10,000 bases of DNA from Actinidia chinensis (GCA_009663005.1 VIGQ01002152.1:92501-102500), one strand, 5' to 3'; shown: positions 1 to 8,631, counted from the stretch's first letter. The notes: generated by a model from the sequence alone, not told the origin. Numbers and translations are program-made.

Positions 1-545
1 GGGGTAATCCTTACTCCAATACATATAATCCTGGTTGGAAGAATCATCCTACTTTGTGTGGCGACAAGAAGGGAAACAGAACATGCAAAATTTTTCTCAA
101 ATCCCCAAAATTTTCAATCCAACAACAACCGTACCAGGCACCACAATCATACCCTACACAGACTACTGGCTGCACCCCAGCCCAACCTATGGCCATATCT
201 GTGCCACAACACAAGCGCTACCACCTCCAAACCACCCAGCACAATACACCTCCACATTGAAGGAATGAGGATAATGAATTGCGCACTAAAGTCACAAGTA
301 TTGATCAACAATTGGGAAAATGAATTCTATACTAGAGTCTTGTAATTTTCACAACAAATACAAAGGCGATTTCTTGCCCAATCTCAACAAAATCCTAAGC
401 CTGCAAATTGCAATTGAGGAAACATATGAGCAGGTCCAGGCCATCACGAACCTTAGAAGTGGTAAAAAATTGATAAAACAATTGCACCAAAAAGGGTAAT
501 TCAAGGTGGGGAGGAGTGTTACTGTCAAAAGGAATTTGCATGAAA
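1..545 (+). pseudogene. gag: gag remnant, C-terminal part
   Basis: Gag forms the particle that packages element RNA. The first bases (6-50) read NPYSNTYNPGWKNHP, a peptide typical of the C-terminal half of gag in Athila-like and related plant elements. After it the frame is rich in Q, P, T and N, as is usual for this low-complexity region. A second conserved block, EQVQAITNLRSGK, lies at 428-466 in a different frame and marks the end of gag just before protease. Between them at least one frameshift and several stops are present. I see no CCHC zinc knuckle. The N-terminus lies outside the window. Short open frames on both strands here overlap this remnant and are not separate genes. Confidence 0.8.
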
Positions 546-599
546 AAAGACCGGCAATGAGATAGATCAAAGTCTATTCTCCATGCAAGTCTGTGCCCG

Positions 600-965
600 A
601 AGTATAAGGACCCCGGTTGTCCTACTATTTCATGCATAATAGGGGGTTGTAAGATTGATCAAGCACTTCTCGATTTGGGTCTAGTGTGAATTTATTGCCG
701 TATTCTGTATACAACTACTAGGTTTAGGAGAACTAAAACCAACACAAGTTACACTTGAGTTGGCCGATCGTTCTGTTAAGGTTCCCGAGGGGGGTTATCA
801 TCGAGGATGTGCATTATTTCAAGTCGATACTGTGTACATACCGGTAGAATTTCATAGTCCTAGATACTCAAACTGTTGATTGTGAGTCGTTAAACGTCAT
901 TTATTCCTATATGTCTTAGGAGACCATTTCCTAGCCATTGTGAATGCCGTTATTACATTGTAGGC
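600..965 (+). pseudogene. pol: Aspartic protease remnant of pol
   Basis: This domain would cut the Gag-Pol polyprotein. The catalytic block is visible: D-L-G at 672-680, then SVNLLPYSVY at 683-712. Only two bases (681-682) lie between, so one base has been lost inside the active-site motif and the frame breaks there. A readable stretch follows at about 727-790, including LGELKPT and LADRSVKVP, which is highly typical of the Athila-type protease. Further on, DHFLAIVNAVI and CRHGLLKLS fragments (about 920-985) mark the end of the fold. The D-L-G form is usual in this plant lineage and is not itself a loss. The domain is dead because of the frameshift and later stops. Confidence 0.85.
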
Positions 966-1300
966 ATGGATTACTTAAGCTTTCATTGGTTAATATGACG
1001 TTGGATACAAATATTTTCACTGTTGTGGGTAAACAAATGAGACAGTAGACCAAATTGAGGAAATAAATGATTGTTGAAGTCATCATCAAGAGCATGTGGA
1101 TCGTGAGATTGTTATGGAGGATTCGATTGTAGGGCTTAGTTTGGAGTGAGTCCCAATGACAATTGGAATCCGAGAAAGTGTTATGTTTTAGGATGTTCCA
1201 TTATCAGTGAAGAGAGTGATTCTGTCTTGCATGTGAGGGTCATTAGATTTCCAACTTTTGAACCTCTTGCATCAAGTTGTTTGTAGTTAAACCTATTCCA
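966..1300 (+). pseudogene. pol: Protease-RT connector of pol
   Basis: This stretch links protease to reverse transcriptase. It is variable in the family and has no known catalytic role. The beginning contains MTLDTNIF-like codons near 994-1017, then DQIEEIN near 1049-1070 and EHVDREIVMEDSI near 1092-1130. These acidic segments are in shifting frames and are interrupted by stops. No separate gene is evident on either strand. Confidence 0.6.
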
Positions 1301-2425
1301 TCTAAAGAAAAACCACCAATTCTGAAAAGAAAACCTCTGCCAATTCTACACTAAGTATGCGTTTCTTGGAGGGTGGGCTTACCCCGTTGTCAATCATCTA
1401 GCCTTTAACTGAAGGTATAAAGAGGAGATCACTATTATATTGAAAGTACTTAAGAGGCATAGGAAATCATTCGTTGGACAATAGCGGTCTTAACAGACGG
1501 TATTAGTCCACTCATGTGCCGCATCGTATTTATTTGGAAGAGGAGTCTAAACCTAGTGCGGCCAAAATGCAAAGGCGTTTAAACCCTAATATGAAAAAGG
1601 TATTAGAGGAGAAGTGCTAAAACTTCTTGATGCGGGTTATCATTACCCAATTTTCGATTCTAAGTGGGTTGAGTCTCCCAACCCAAGTGTTCCTAAGAAG
1701 TTGGTGATAAACAGTGGTGAATAATGAGCATAATAGCTAGTGCCAACTAGGATCCAAATAGATTGGCGAATGTGCAGCGATTACTGAAAGTTGAATGCTG
1801 CAACTAGGAAAGACCACTTTCACTTCCCTTTTTGGATCAAGTTTTAGGAGAGGTGCAGGCCGAGCATTTTATTATTTTTAGATGGGTGGTACTCTGGTAC
1901 AATCAGATTGTGAGTGGACTTAGAGATCAAGATAAGACCACATTCACAGTTCCTTTTGGTACTTATGTTATTGAGAATGCCATTTGGCCTATGCAATGCC
2001 ACCGGCAACTTTTCAAAAGGTGAATGATTTCAATTTTTCAGCGACATGGTGAAAAGATCCTTGAGGTATTCATGGATGATTGTTCGGTTGTATGAGGATC
2101 CGTTTTGAATCATGTTTAGAGTATTAGAGTGTGTTTTGGGAGATGTTGAAGAAGTCACTTGGTTTTTTGATCGGGAGAAGTGTCACTTCATGGTGACACA
2201 ATGGTAATAGTCCTGGGCATATTGGATTAGCAAAGCGGATAGAGTAGATTAAAGCAAAAAAGTCGAATTGATCCCCCCCAACATCTACCTATCCCTAAGT
2301 TTGTGAAAGAATTGATCATTTTTAGGGCACGCAGAATTTTATCGTCGTTTCAATTAAGGGGTTTAGTTCCATCTCGAGACTTTGTGTCATTTGCTTTCAT
2401 TAGATGTACCCTTTGAGTGGACACA
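1300..2425 (+). pseudogene. pol: Reverse transcriptase remnant of pol
   Basis: This domain would copy element RNA into DNA. Conserved peptides appear in order: KYAFLG at 1353-1370, VLKRHRKSF at 1446-1472, a segment around 1560-1700 resembling the family's RRLNP and DSKWV blocks, NAATRKDHF at 1794-1820, an open run at 1832-2020 with DQDKTTFTVPFGTY, the catalytic box F-M-D-D at 2069-2080, REKCHFMV at 2172-2195, and the thumb-connection block LCHLLSLDVPFEWT at 2382-2423. The polymerase aspartates of the MDD box are intact, but a TGA follows at 2093-2095. Frames change repeatedly: a base is missing between 1820 and 1835, and another break lies near 2020-2060. Length and domain spacing fit a full-size RT that decayed in place. 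Confidence 0.92.
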
Positions 2426-2900
2426 ATAATGTCAAGAAGCCTTTGATTAAATAAGGGTTCTTCTCACACGGTACCAATTATTCAATCACTGGATTGGTCT
2501 CTACTTTTGAGTGATGTGTGATGCGAAGTAAGTAAGAATTATGTAGTGGACTATTTTAGGGGCAAAGGATTAGTAAAAAAAAACCAATGTCTGTCATTAT
2601 ACTATGCTAACAAGCCTTAATGATGCTAATGAACTATACCACCACCAAAAAGAATTGCTTGTTTGCGTCGTTGCATTCGATTAAGTTTGGCATACTTGGT
2701 GGGTCACTTTTATTGATAAATACTGATCATCCGCACTAAAGTAACCTCGTGACTAAACCCGGATGCAAAATCCTGTGACTTAATTAGGTGGGGGATTCTG
2801 TTATTGCAAGAAAGAATTTAATATTAAGTCAGAGATAAGAATGGGTCGAGAAGCGTAGCTGCCACTTGCAAGGACTCCTTATTGATGGGGAAGCCAAAGA
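2425..2900 (+). pseudogene. pol: RNase H remnant of pol
   Basis: RNase H would remove the RNA strand during reverse transcription. The order of motifs fits a Ty3/gypsy RNase H: PIIQSLDWSLL at about 2474-2505, C-D-A at 2517-2525 with the likely first catalytic aspartate at 2520-2522, YANKP near 2603-2617, a NYTTT block near 2625 followed by an ELLVCVVAFD-like segment one frame away, and N-T-D-H-P-H at 2719-2736 (the usual TDH block) followed directly by TAA. There are several frameshifts and a run of A at about 2575-2583. The domain is clearly non-functional. Confidence 0.8.
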
Positions 2901-4222
2901 CACTCTTATGATCAATAGGACCTTTCCTGATGAGCAACTTTTCAAATCACCGCCATCATGGCAAATACATCAGTAGTACCATGGTTTGCAGACGTCACTA
3001 ATTATCTGGCCACGGTAGAATTCCTTTGCATTGGTCTATAGCATTGATAGGAAGAAAAATGTTTTATTCATGTGAGGTATTTTCTTGGGAGATCCTATTT
3101 GTTTAAGTATTGGTCCTGATCAGGTCATACGTCTATGCAATTCCTGAATGATGGGTGAAGACATTTTAGAAGTTTTTGGTGTCCATTCCAAGCAATGTGG
3201 TGGACATTTTTCTTCACGTAAAACTGCGGCCAAAATTTTGCAAGTGTTTTATTGGCCCACAATGTTCCGTGATGTTCACATGCCTTTTGTACGTCTGCGA
3301 TAGATGCCAACGTTTATGAGTCTATCTAACGGCACATGATCCTCTCATCTTACCCATATCATTATACGTAAGGTCTTTGATTGTTGGGGTTTGATTTCAT
3401 GGGTTTCTTTTCCTAATTCGTGTGGATTTATATACATTCTAGTGGCCATAAAATTATGTGTCCAAGTAGGTAAAGCCTAAAACCAAATCGTACCATGACA
3501 TGTTTTTGTGATCAAGTTTTTTAAGGAATACATTTTTGCTAGATTTGGCATGTCCCCGAGCTATTATTAAGCGATGGGGGCTCACTGTTTGTAATAGAAC
3601 CCATAGGACTCCTCATTGCGTAAATATCAGTGATTCCTAAGGTTTGGCACACCCTACCATCCCAAATCCAAGGGCAGTTGATTAAGCAAATAGAAATCAA
3701 ACAAGTCCTTGGAAACGGTTAACCCAACTGACAGGTTGGTCATTGAGATTAGTGGATGCATTATGGGCATATAGGACTGGCATCCAAAACTTTTTAGGTC
3801 TTCTCCCGTATAGGATTGTGTAATGGAAATCCGTGTCACCCTTCCCATTGAAATTGAGCATCAAAGCGTATTGGGCTATTCTCCATTAACATGGTCCTGA
3901 GGAGGCGGGGACAATTACTCAATTGCATTGAATGAGTTAGAGGATACGAAATGAATGCGCATCGAAAACACAGATCTCAAAAACTAGATGAAATCTATGC
4001 ATGATCAATTGATTGTGCGCTAAAAACAAAAAAATCATTTCAATGTGGGTCAAAATGTGCTTTTGTACACTCCCGTTTGCATTTATTTTGAGAACACTTC
4101 AGTCGATTGTCCGGACCTTTTGTGGTGCATGTATTTCCATCTCATATGGGGGCAATTGAAATCAGAATCCGAGGAATGAAAATGTGTTTTAAAGTCAAGG
4201 GCATCGTTTGAAGCCATTATCT
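2900..4222 (+). pseudogene. pol: Integrase remnant of pol with GPF module
   Basis: Integrase would insert the DNA copy into the host genome. The zinc-binding N-terminal part is visible: HSKQCGGH at 3184-3207 gives the two histidines, and the KTAAKILQVFYWPTMF block follows in the same frame. The paired cysteines should lie at about 3287-3316, but a base is missing between them. The DD35E core is partly readable: D-F-M-G with the first aspartate at 3393-3395, and an S-D-G-G block with the second at 3573-3575. At the third site the family has glutamate, but 3680-3682 reads GAT (Asp), followed by a stop. LTDALWAYRT-like codons lie near 3740-3780. The C-terminal GPF module is at 4113-4121, with GAIEI at 4149-4163 and FKVKG at 4188-4202, which close the polyprotein. 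Confidence 0.88.
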
Positions 4223-4466
4223 GAGCTAGAGACAAGAGGATGGGTGAGTTTGCGGATCTACACGATCCACCACAGTTCGATTAATTGCGAAAAATGCCTT
4301 TTTGGTTTTGTTGTACATAAAGTCGTTAGGTTAGACTATTTAGTAAGCCTTGATTTTATTTTTTGGTTTTCTTCGCATTTGGAGAAAATGCTCATTTGTT
4401 GGGGGGATACTTCGTAGTTTTATTTAGGATAATTTATTTTCGGGGATAGTTTTTAAATTAAAAAAA

Positions 4467-4571
4467 AATGCATTAAGCGTTCGAACTTCCTCACGAACAG
4501 GTATATTTCAAGATTCAGAACGCTCAAACAAAATGCACTGAGAGTTCGAACGCCCACTCAAGCGTTCGAAT
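4467..4571. repeat. Internal cluster of TTCGAA palindromes
   Basis: Three exact TTCGAA cores lie at 4480-4485, 4545-4550 and 4565-4570, with a degenerate one at 4514-4520 (TTCAGAA followed by CGC). The last reads AGCGTTCGAATGCC. Two cores sit in a direct repeat: AAAATGCATTAAGCGTTCG begins at 4467 and AAAATGCACTGAGAGTTCG at 4532, 65 bases apart, with three mismatches over 22 bases. The same motif forms the ten-copy array in the LTR. Confidence 0.8.
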
Positions 4572-4641
4572 GCCTAGCCAAGGGGCGGTTTTTAAACTGA
4601 AAAGTCGCTTATTTCGTTACCTTATTACACAGCACACATTT

Positions 4642-4666
4642 AGAGAGAGAGGAGAGGAGAGAGAGA
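4642..4666 (+). repeat. GA-rich microsatellite
   Basis: Imperfect (GA)n tract, a run of AG and GG steps without pyrimidines. It lies about 70 bases after the internal palindrome cluster. Tracts of this kind are common in plant 5' leaders and near promoters; here function is unknown. Confidence 0.75.
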
Positions 4667-4980
4667 TTTGGGCGATTTAAAGGGGGAAGCCTCAAGTGTT
4701 TAAAATTCATCATGTTGGTGGATCAAATCAAGGTTAAAATCATGAATTCCTTACTTTGAAGTGATTTAGCATTTTAGGGGAATTTATCATAGAAACCAGG
4801 TTTCACAAAAAAAATTAAGTTGCAAATGTAGGTATATAAATCAAACATATACACACACAATCATGATTTTTCCTTCCATTAGTGTTGTGGACATTGTTTT
4901 CAAGTTGCTAACCCAAAAGAAGAGGGGAATTCATGATTAAAGTTTTCATGAACAACCTAGGACTAGTGTGTGGCACCAAG

Positions 4981-5389
4981 GTAAGTGAATTGCCCATTGG
5001 GAAGAATTACTTAATTTTGTAGGGAATTGGTTTTAAACTCATCGGCCGATGTTATTATTAACTTTGGGAGCATTGTGCAAAGAAACTGTGCATGGAATAG
5101 ACCTTACAGATGCCCTCAACATGTCGACGGAATTGTCCCAATGAAAGATCAATGATTGGTGAGGGAATTGGATGTTGTATTCGTCATGTGTGTCGGTATA
5201 AGATTTGAAGACATTGAGTTAAAGAAAACATTGTTTAGAATCGCAGTTTTTACAGGGAACACAAAATCGTGGTGTATTCGCAGAGTTCAATTGAGACTCA
5301 TGGTAAAAACACCCACTTTATAGGCACATACCGTGGCATTGCATAGTTGCATATGTGTGATTTGTGTTTGTATTTTGTGATGGTAGCAG
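4981..5389 (+). other. Candidate intron in front of the env-like ORF
   Basis: The donor is a perfect plant consensus, AG|GTAAGT, with GT at 4981-4982. The acceptor is TGGTAGCAG|GG, ending at 5389 and preceded by a T/G-rich stretch (about 5359-5380). The interval is 409 bases and AT-rich, as plant introns are. The downstream exon would begin 26 bases before the ATG at 5416 that opens the env-like ORF. Spliced env-like transcripts are known for the barley Athila relative Bagy-2. Use of these particular sites is inference; no transcript is available here. Confidence 0.4.
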
Positions 5390-5415
5390 GGTGGGAACTA
5401 AATATTTGAGGTAAT

Positions 5416-6497
5416 ATGGAAACACGGGAGTCCAACGAAAAGGTCAAAGTCCAAAGGAAAAGGAAGGGGTGGGTGGATGTATGATGCTTCTCGCTTCACG
5501 GGTCCTAAATGAAAAAAAAAATTGTTCAATAAGGTTTTTGGTCGCAAACGCGGGCAGAGTACTGAGAGGAGCTTAATTTAGTCGCCTTAGAAAACACTGG
5601 CATTAGTTTTGTCCAAACACTTTACATAGGGGTTGGATAAATCTGACAAAATATAAGGCAGAATCGGTTCAACATTGTGCAAGAGTTCATGGCAACATCA
5701 AACATGAAACCGGAGACTGAACAAGAGGTAAGGAGAAAATTTGTGTGGGGTGTGGGGAAAGAAAATTAAGTGACTCCCGACAATTGTGCTAAAATTTTTA
5801 AGATTCCATGAGAGGAAAACCCAGAGGTTACATTTCCTAATTATTGGGATGCCGAAACTTAGCGGTAGTTAGTTCACAAGATTGCTTTAGAGGGGAACGA
5901 AGGGGCGGTGAGGAGGGGCAGTTGTAACAAGACAGCTCAAGGACAAGTATTGATTCTATTTTTGTTTTCGTGTCATTCTCTGCTTTTTTAAACGGTATGG
6001 TATTCCATGAATGTTGCTAGAGATAGAGTTGTTATGGCAATTAGTATGGGAAAGACCATAACTTACCTCGTATCATGTTTTATCTTGGCGCATATATAAG
6101 GCTGTGGACAAGAGGGGTTCAGTGCCTTTCACGGGATTTGATGGGAGTTATTCAAAAGAAGCGAGGTCCATATTCCTTTAGATTTCATTTAAGATTGAGC
6201 CCGGGAGCCCATGATAGACCTTCTTTGTCCCGATTGAGGGGCAGAGGAAAAAGAGGAAATTTTGAGGAAAAGCCACATGAGGATCAATATAGGCATATGA
6301 GAGAGCTAAAAGAAGCCATTGAATTGCAAAAAGATATGAGTAAGCAAAGTCTGTAATTAGAGAAAAGTGAATACCCGATTGGTCGTCATTGGAGGAGGAG
6401 TCTAGTCGTCACACGGTTATGCTCTAGACATGAAGTGCATGTGATCCGTATGGAGGAGGAAGCGGATGATGATGACGAGAGGATTAGGATTTATTGA
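5416..6497 (+). pseudogene. Degenerate env-like ORF of an Athila-type element
   Basis: The third ORF of env-class plant Ty3/gypsy elements; its function is unproven, although similar proteins in relatives have been likened to retroviral envelopes. The ATG at 5416 opens a basic segment (METRESNEKVKVQRKRKG) and hits a stop at 5482-5484. Readable blocks follow: ALENTGISFVQTLY at 5584-5625; an open run from QEFMATS at 5680 to TAA at 5767-5769; MNVARDR near 6009-6030; and a frame at 6075-6356 ending in a charged helix, HMRELKEAIELQKDMSK, with a heptad-like pattern suggesting a coiled coil. A final segment with EEEADDDDERI ends at TGA 6495-6497. Stops and frameshifts lie between blocks. I see no clear membrane anchor left. 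It resembles ORFs often named putative plant transposon protein; that match is from memory. Confidence 0.6.
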
Positions 6498-6672
6498 CTG
6501 TTTTCTTTATTTCTGGATCTTATGTTACTATTTTGTGTTTTATGTTGGGATCAGTGTGCTACATTTGAATGTTTTAATTATTAGTTGGATGCTATAATTG
6601 GGTGGATGCTGTTTCTGTGATTGTCTTGGCTAAATTATTCGAGAAGTAGTTGTTCTGCCTAATTGCAAATTG

Positions 6673-6692
6673 AAAAAAAAACAAAAAAAAAA
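6673..6692 (+). repeat. A-rich tract
   Basis: Two runs of nine to ten A separated by one C, about 175 bases after the env-like stop. No purine tract with G and no TG-starting LTR follows, so it is not a good polypurine tract for plus-strand priming. It is most simply low-complexity DNA. Confidence 0.6.
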
Positions 6693-8081
6693 GGTTCATT
6701 ATATGTCAAGCGAAGGCGGTTGTGTTTTCTGATTTTTTTTGCATTTCATGATGACTTTTGCATTTAATGTTATGATTAAGCTTCGTTATATGTGGAGGTG
6801 TTGAGAATTTTAGTTTTGGAACCATAACTGAATCGTCATGTGGTATTTTCAAAGATAGTTGACCAATTAGGATTTTGCATACTATGATGTTGTGTAGCAG
6901 ATTATCATGTCAAAAAACCTTGAATGCTTGATACTTTTACTGTCTGGACACAATATAGAGAGGGAGAGTGAGAATTACACTGTGCACGAGTCATGTTTTC
7001 AAAGTAAAATTATTACAAATCTACATGAATGTGCACCGTAAAGTGGAGGATTTTATTACCTTGTGAGCTTTAGAGCCAAGAATCGTTTTTTTGTGAGCAA
7101 TTTTCACGTTACTCAAGAAAATTTGGAACCTCGTATTGAATGTTTCATAAAGCGAATTTCATTTACATGTTTATTCATGTGATGTGAGTTGGAAGTGTTG
7201 GCACCTTTTACATGATTAAACTATCAGGATTCTGTTAATTTAGGCCAATTGCAACGTCTTTTAATTCTGTCAAATTCTTGGTAAATTGAATAATAATATT
7301 GATCTCAAAAAGCGGATAATTTTGAAATTTCGTTTGTTTAAGATTATGATGGGGGAGACCAAAAAAAATCACATCAAAGGTGATTAAAAGTTTGAAAACG
7401 TGTTAAAAGGAAAAGAGTTGAACTGTGTGCTCATTAAGGATGGAGTGTAGTGATCATGCCATATGTCGAGATCGATTACCACTGATTCTCTCTATTTTCT
7501 GGATACTCTTTAATCATGGCCTCAAGTATCCGAAGTTACATCGGAAATGCAAGCTTCATGTAAAACCTATATGTCAAACCTCACAATTGTTTGCTATTAC
7601 GGTGAAAATCCTTCCGTGAAGCTATGGCCAGTAGATATATTAACACTTTTGTAGGTTTTAAAATTGGGATTGTTCTCGTCGACGTTACATTACAGTACTC
7701 ATATAATGAGCAATCCCTGAAGAAATTGTGTGTTCTCTTGATGAGAGTGTATGGACTTGTGAGTTTGAATCGAGACTATAGGTTGTTGTCATGGGATGCG
7801 TAAATGTTGAATGTGGGGAATACGACTCCACCACTTCACACTTGAATCTCTCGTTTATATGCACTTGACAGTTTGGTAGATTGCTTAGAATGATTGAGTT
7901 GATTTGGATTGCTTTCATTGTATTTTTGTTGAGAAGCTGTTATTAACTTATTTTTGATAAATTGCATGATGTGAGGAACACACCGTCCACTAGGGGTAAC
8001 TAGGGGTTTAAAGGCTTGATGCATACGATAAATGCATTCGGAACTCTTAGGAAGAAGAGAATCTTTGTGCTTTTGTTTAAG

Positions 8082-8100
8082 TTTGCTAGGGACTAGCAAA
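8082..8100 (+). promoter_or_regulatory. Perfect hairpin just before the 3' LTR
   Basis: TTTGCTAG, loop GGA, CTAGCAAA: eight perfectly paired bases in DNA that is otherwise badly decayed. A short stem in this position, just ahead of the polypurine tract, recurs in many Athila-like plant elements as TTGCT...AGCAA. Its role is not established; RNA packaging or plus-strand priming are possible guesses. Confidence 0.65.
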
Positions 8101-8117
8101 ACGGTAGTTAGGGTGGT
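8101..8117 (+). promoter_or_regulatory. Decayed polypurine tract
   Basis: ACGGTAGTTAGGGTGGT lies directly before the LTR. Related elements have a G-rich purine run at this place, which primes plus-strand DNA synthesis. Here pyrimidines interrupt it. The call depends on position next to the LTR start more than on purity. Confidence 0.45.
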
Positions 8118-8300
8118 CATTGGACTGTATAAGTGTAGTTCCAATCCCGTTTAACTAACCTAAAGTTGCTCTATCTAGTCTTAATTTATTTAATTTTATA
8201 ATTAATTGTATTACAATGGTATCTGAGTCTAGCGCAGGTTAAAGTCAATAAAAGAGGAAGGAAAAGAAGAAAAAAAATGTCTGAGGCAAAAAATTACTTG

Positions 8301-8620
8301 GGAGTTCGAACACTCCAGTGAAGAAGGTAAAGTAGCGTTCGAACGCTGTGAAGAAATCTGAAAAAATTGTGAAGAAGTGTCGAACGCCTGGGCCAAGAAG
8401 AATTTGGGAGTCCGAACGCCAAGAAGAAAAATACTGAAGAGCGTTCGAACGCCCTTACTAAAGCTTCGAAAAGTGCGAGAATTGAAAGTTGGGTTTTTGC
8501 CTACGCGTTTGAATGCTCCATGGAAGAAGGATTCGGGCGTACGAACGCCAGGAAGGTAAAAGTCAGAAATGTACTAAGCGTGTCGAACGCTGTTATGAAG
8601 AAGGAAATGGGCGTTCGAAC
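8301..8620. repeat. Ten-copy array of GCGTTCGAACGC palindromes in U3
   Basis: Cores are centred at 8307.5, 8340.5, 8381.5, 8413.5, 8446.5, 8467.5, 8510.5, 8542.5, 8584.5 and 8616.5. The best copies are a perfect 14-base palindrome AGCGTTCGAACGCT (8334-8347) and a perfect 12-base one (8441-8452). Others differ by one or two bases, for example GGCGTACGAACGCC at 8536-8549. Spacers are purine-rich and often contain GAAGAAG (8321, 8371, 8592). The array ends about 55 bases before the TATA box, so it sits where LTR enhancers lie. The 60-codon open frame at 8377-8559 is a by-product of the repeat. Confidence 0.9.
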
Positions 8621-8631
8621 ATAAGCTAATC

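Larger units (their letters stand above)
4223..5415 (+). other. Non-coding spacer between pol and the env-like ORF
   Basis: About 1.2 kb with no convincing coding signal on either strand. It holds a T-rich stretch (4300-4470), the TTCGAA palindrome cluster, a GA-rich tract and a candidate intron, each listed separately. Athila-like elements commonly have a gap between integrase and the env-like ORF. The short open frame at 4208-4417 begins inside the end of integrase and has no recognisable domain, so I do not call it a gene. The order of palindromes, purine-rich tract, then splice donor resembles a promoter and 5' leader, which is inference. Confidence 0.6.
6498..8117 (+). other. 3' non-coding region of the element
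   Basis: About 1.6 kb between the env-like ORF and the LTR with no coding signal I can support. It contains T-rich stretches, an A-run at 6673-6692, and a TTGTGAGCTTTAGAGCC segment near 7061-7078 resembling short conserved pieces in the 3' regions of Athila-like elements (memory only). Open frames here, at 7425-7619 (+), 7685-7918 (-) and 7836-8144 (-), show no domain, and the last runs across the LTR boundary. The region ends with the hairpin and polypurine remnant listed below. Confidence 0.6.

Noticed and set aside
3125..3310. Open frame on the - strand within integrase
   Set aside because: It is the antisense shadow of the conserved zinc-binding block of integrase, which reads clearly on the + strand.
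6673..6692. A-run as a polypurine tract or LINE poly-A tail
   Set aside because: No LTR start follows, no LINE coding remnant precedes it, and a better-placed tract lies at 8101-8117.
7836..8144. Longest open frame, 102 codons on the - strand
   Set aside because: It runs antisense across the 3' untranslated region, the hairpin and the LTR start, shows no domain, and is of a length expected by chance in AT-rich decayed DNA.
8377..8559. Repetitive 60-codon + strand frame rich in K and R
   Set aside because: The apparent peptide repeats come from the DNA palindromes; it starts mid-array in U3, upstream of the TATA box.
8301..8620. CRISPR-like array
   Set aside because: Repeats are short, palindromic and varied, spacers are similar to each other, and the context is a plant LTR.
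8301..8620. Heat-shock elements
   Set aside because: Heat-shock elements have two bases between TTC and GAA; here TTC and GAA touch, so the consensus is not met.
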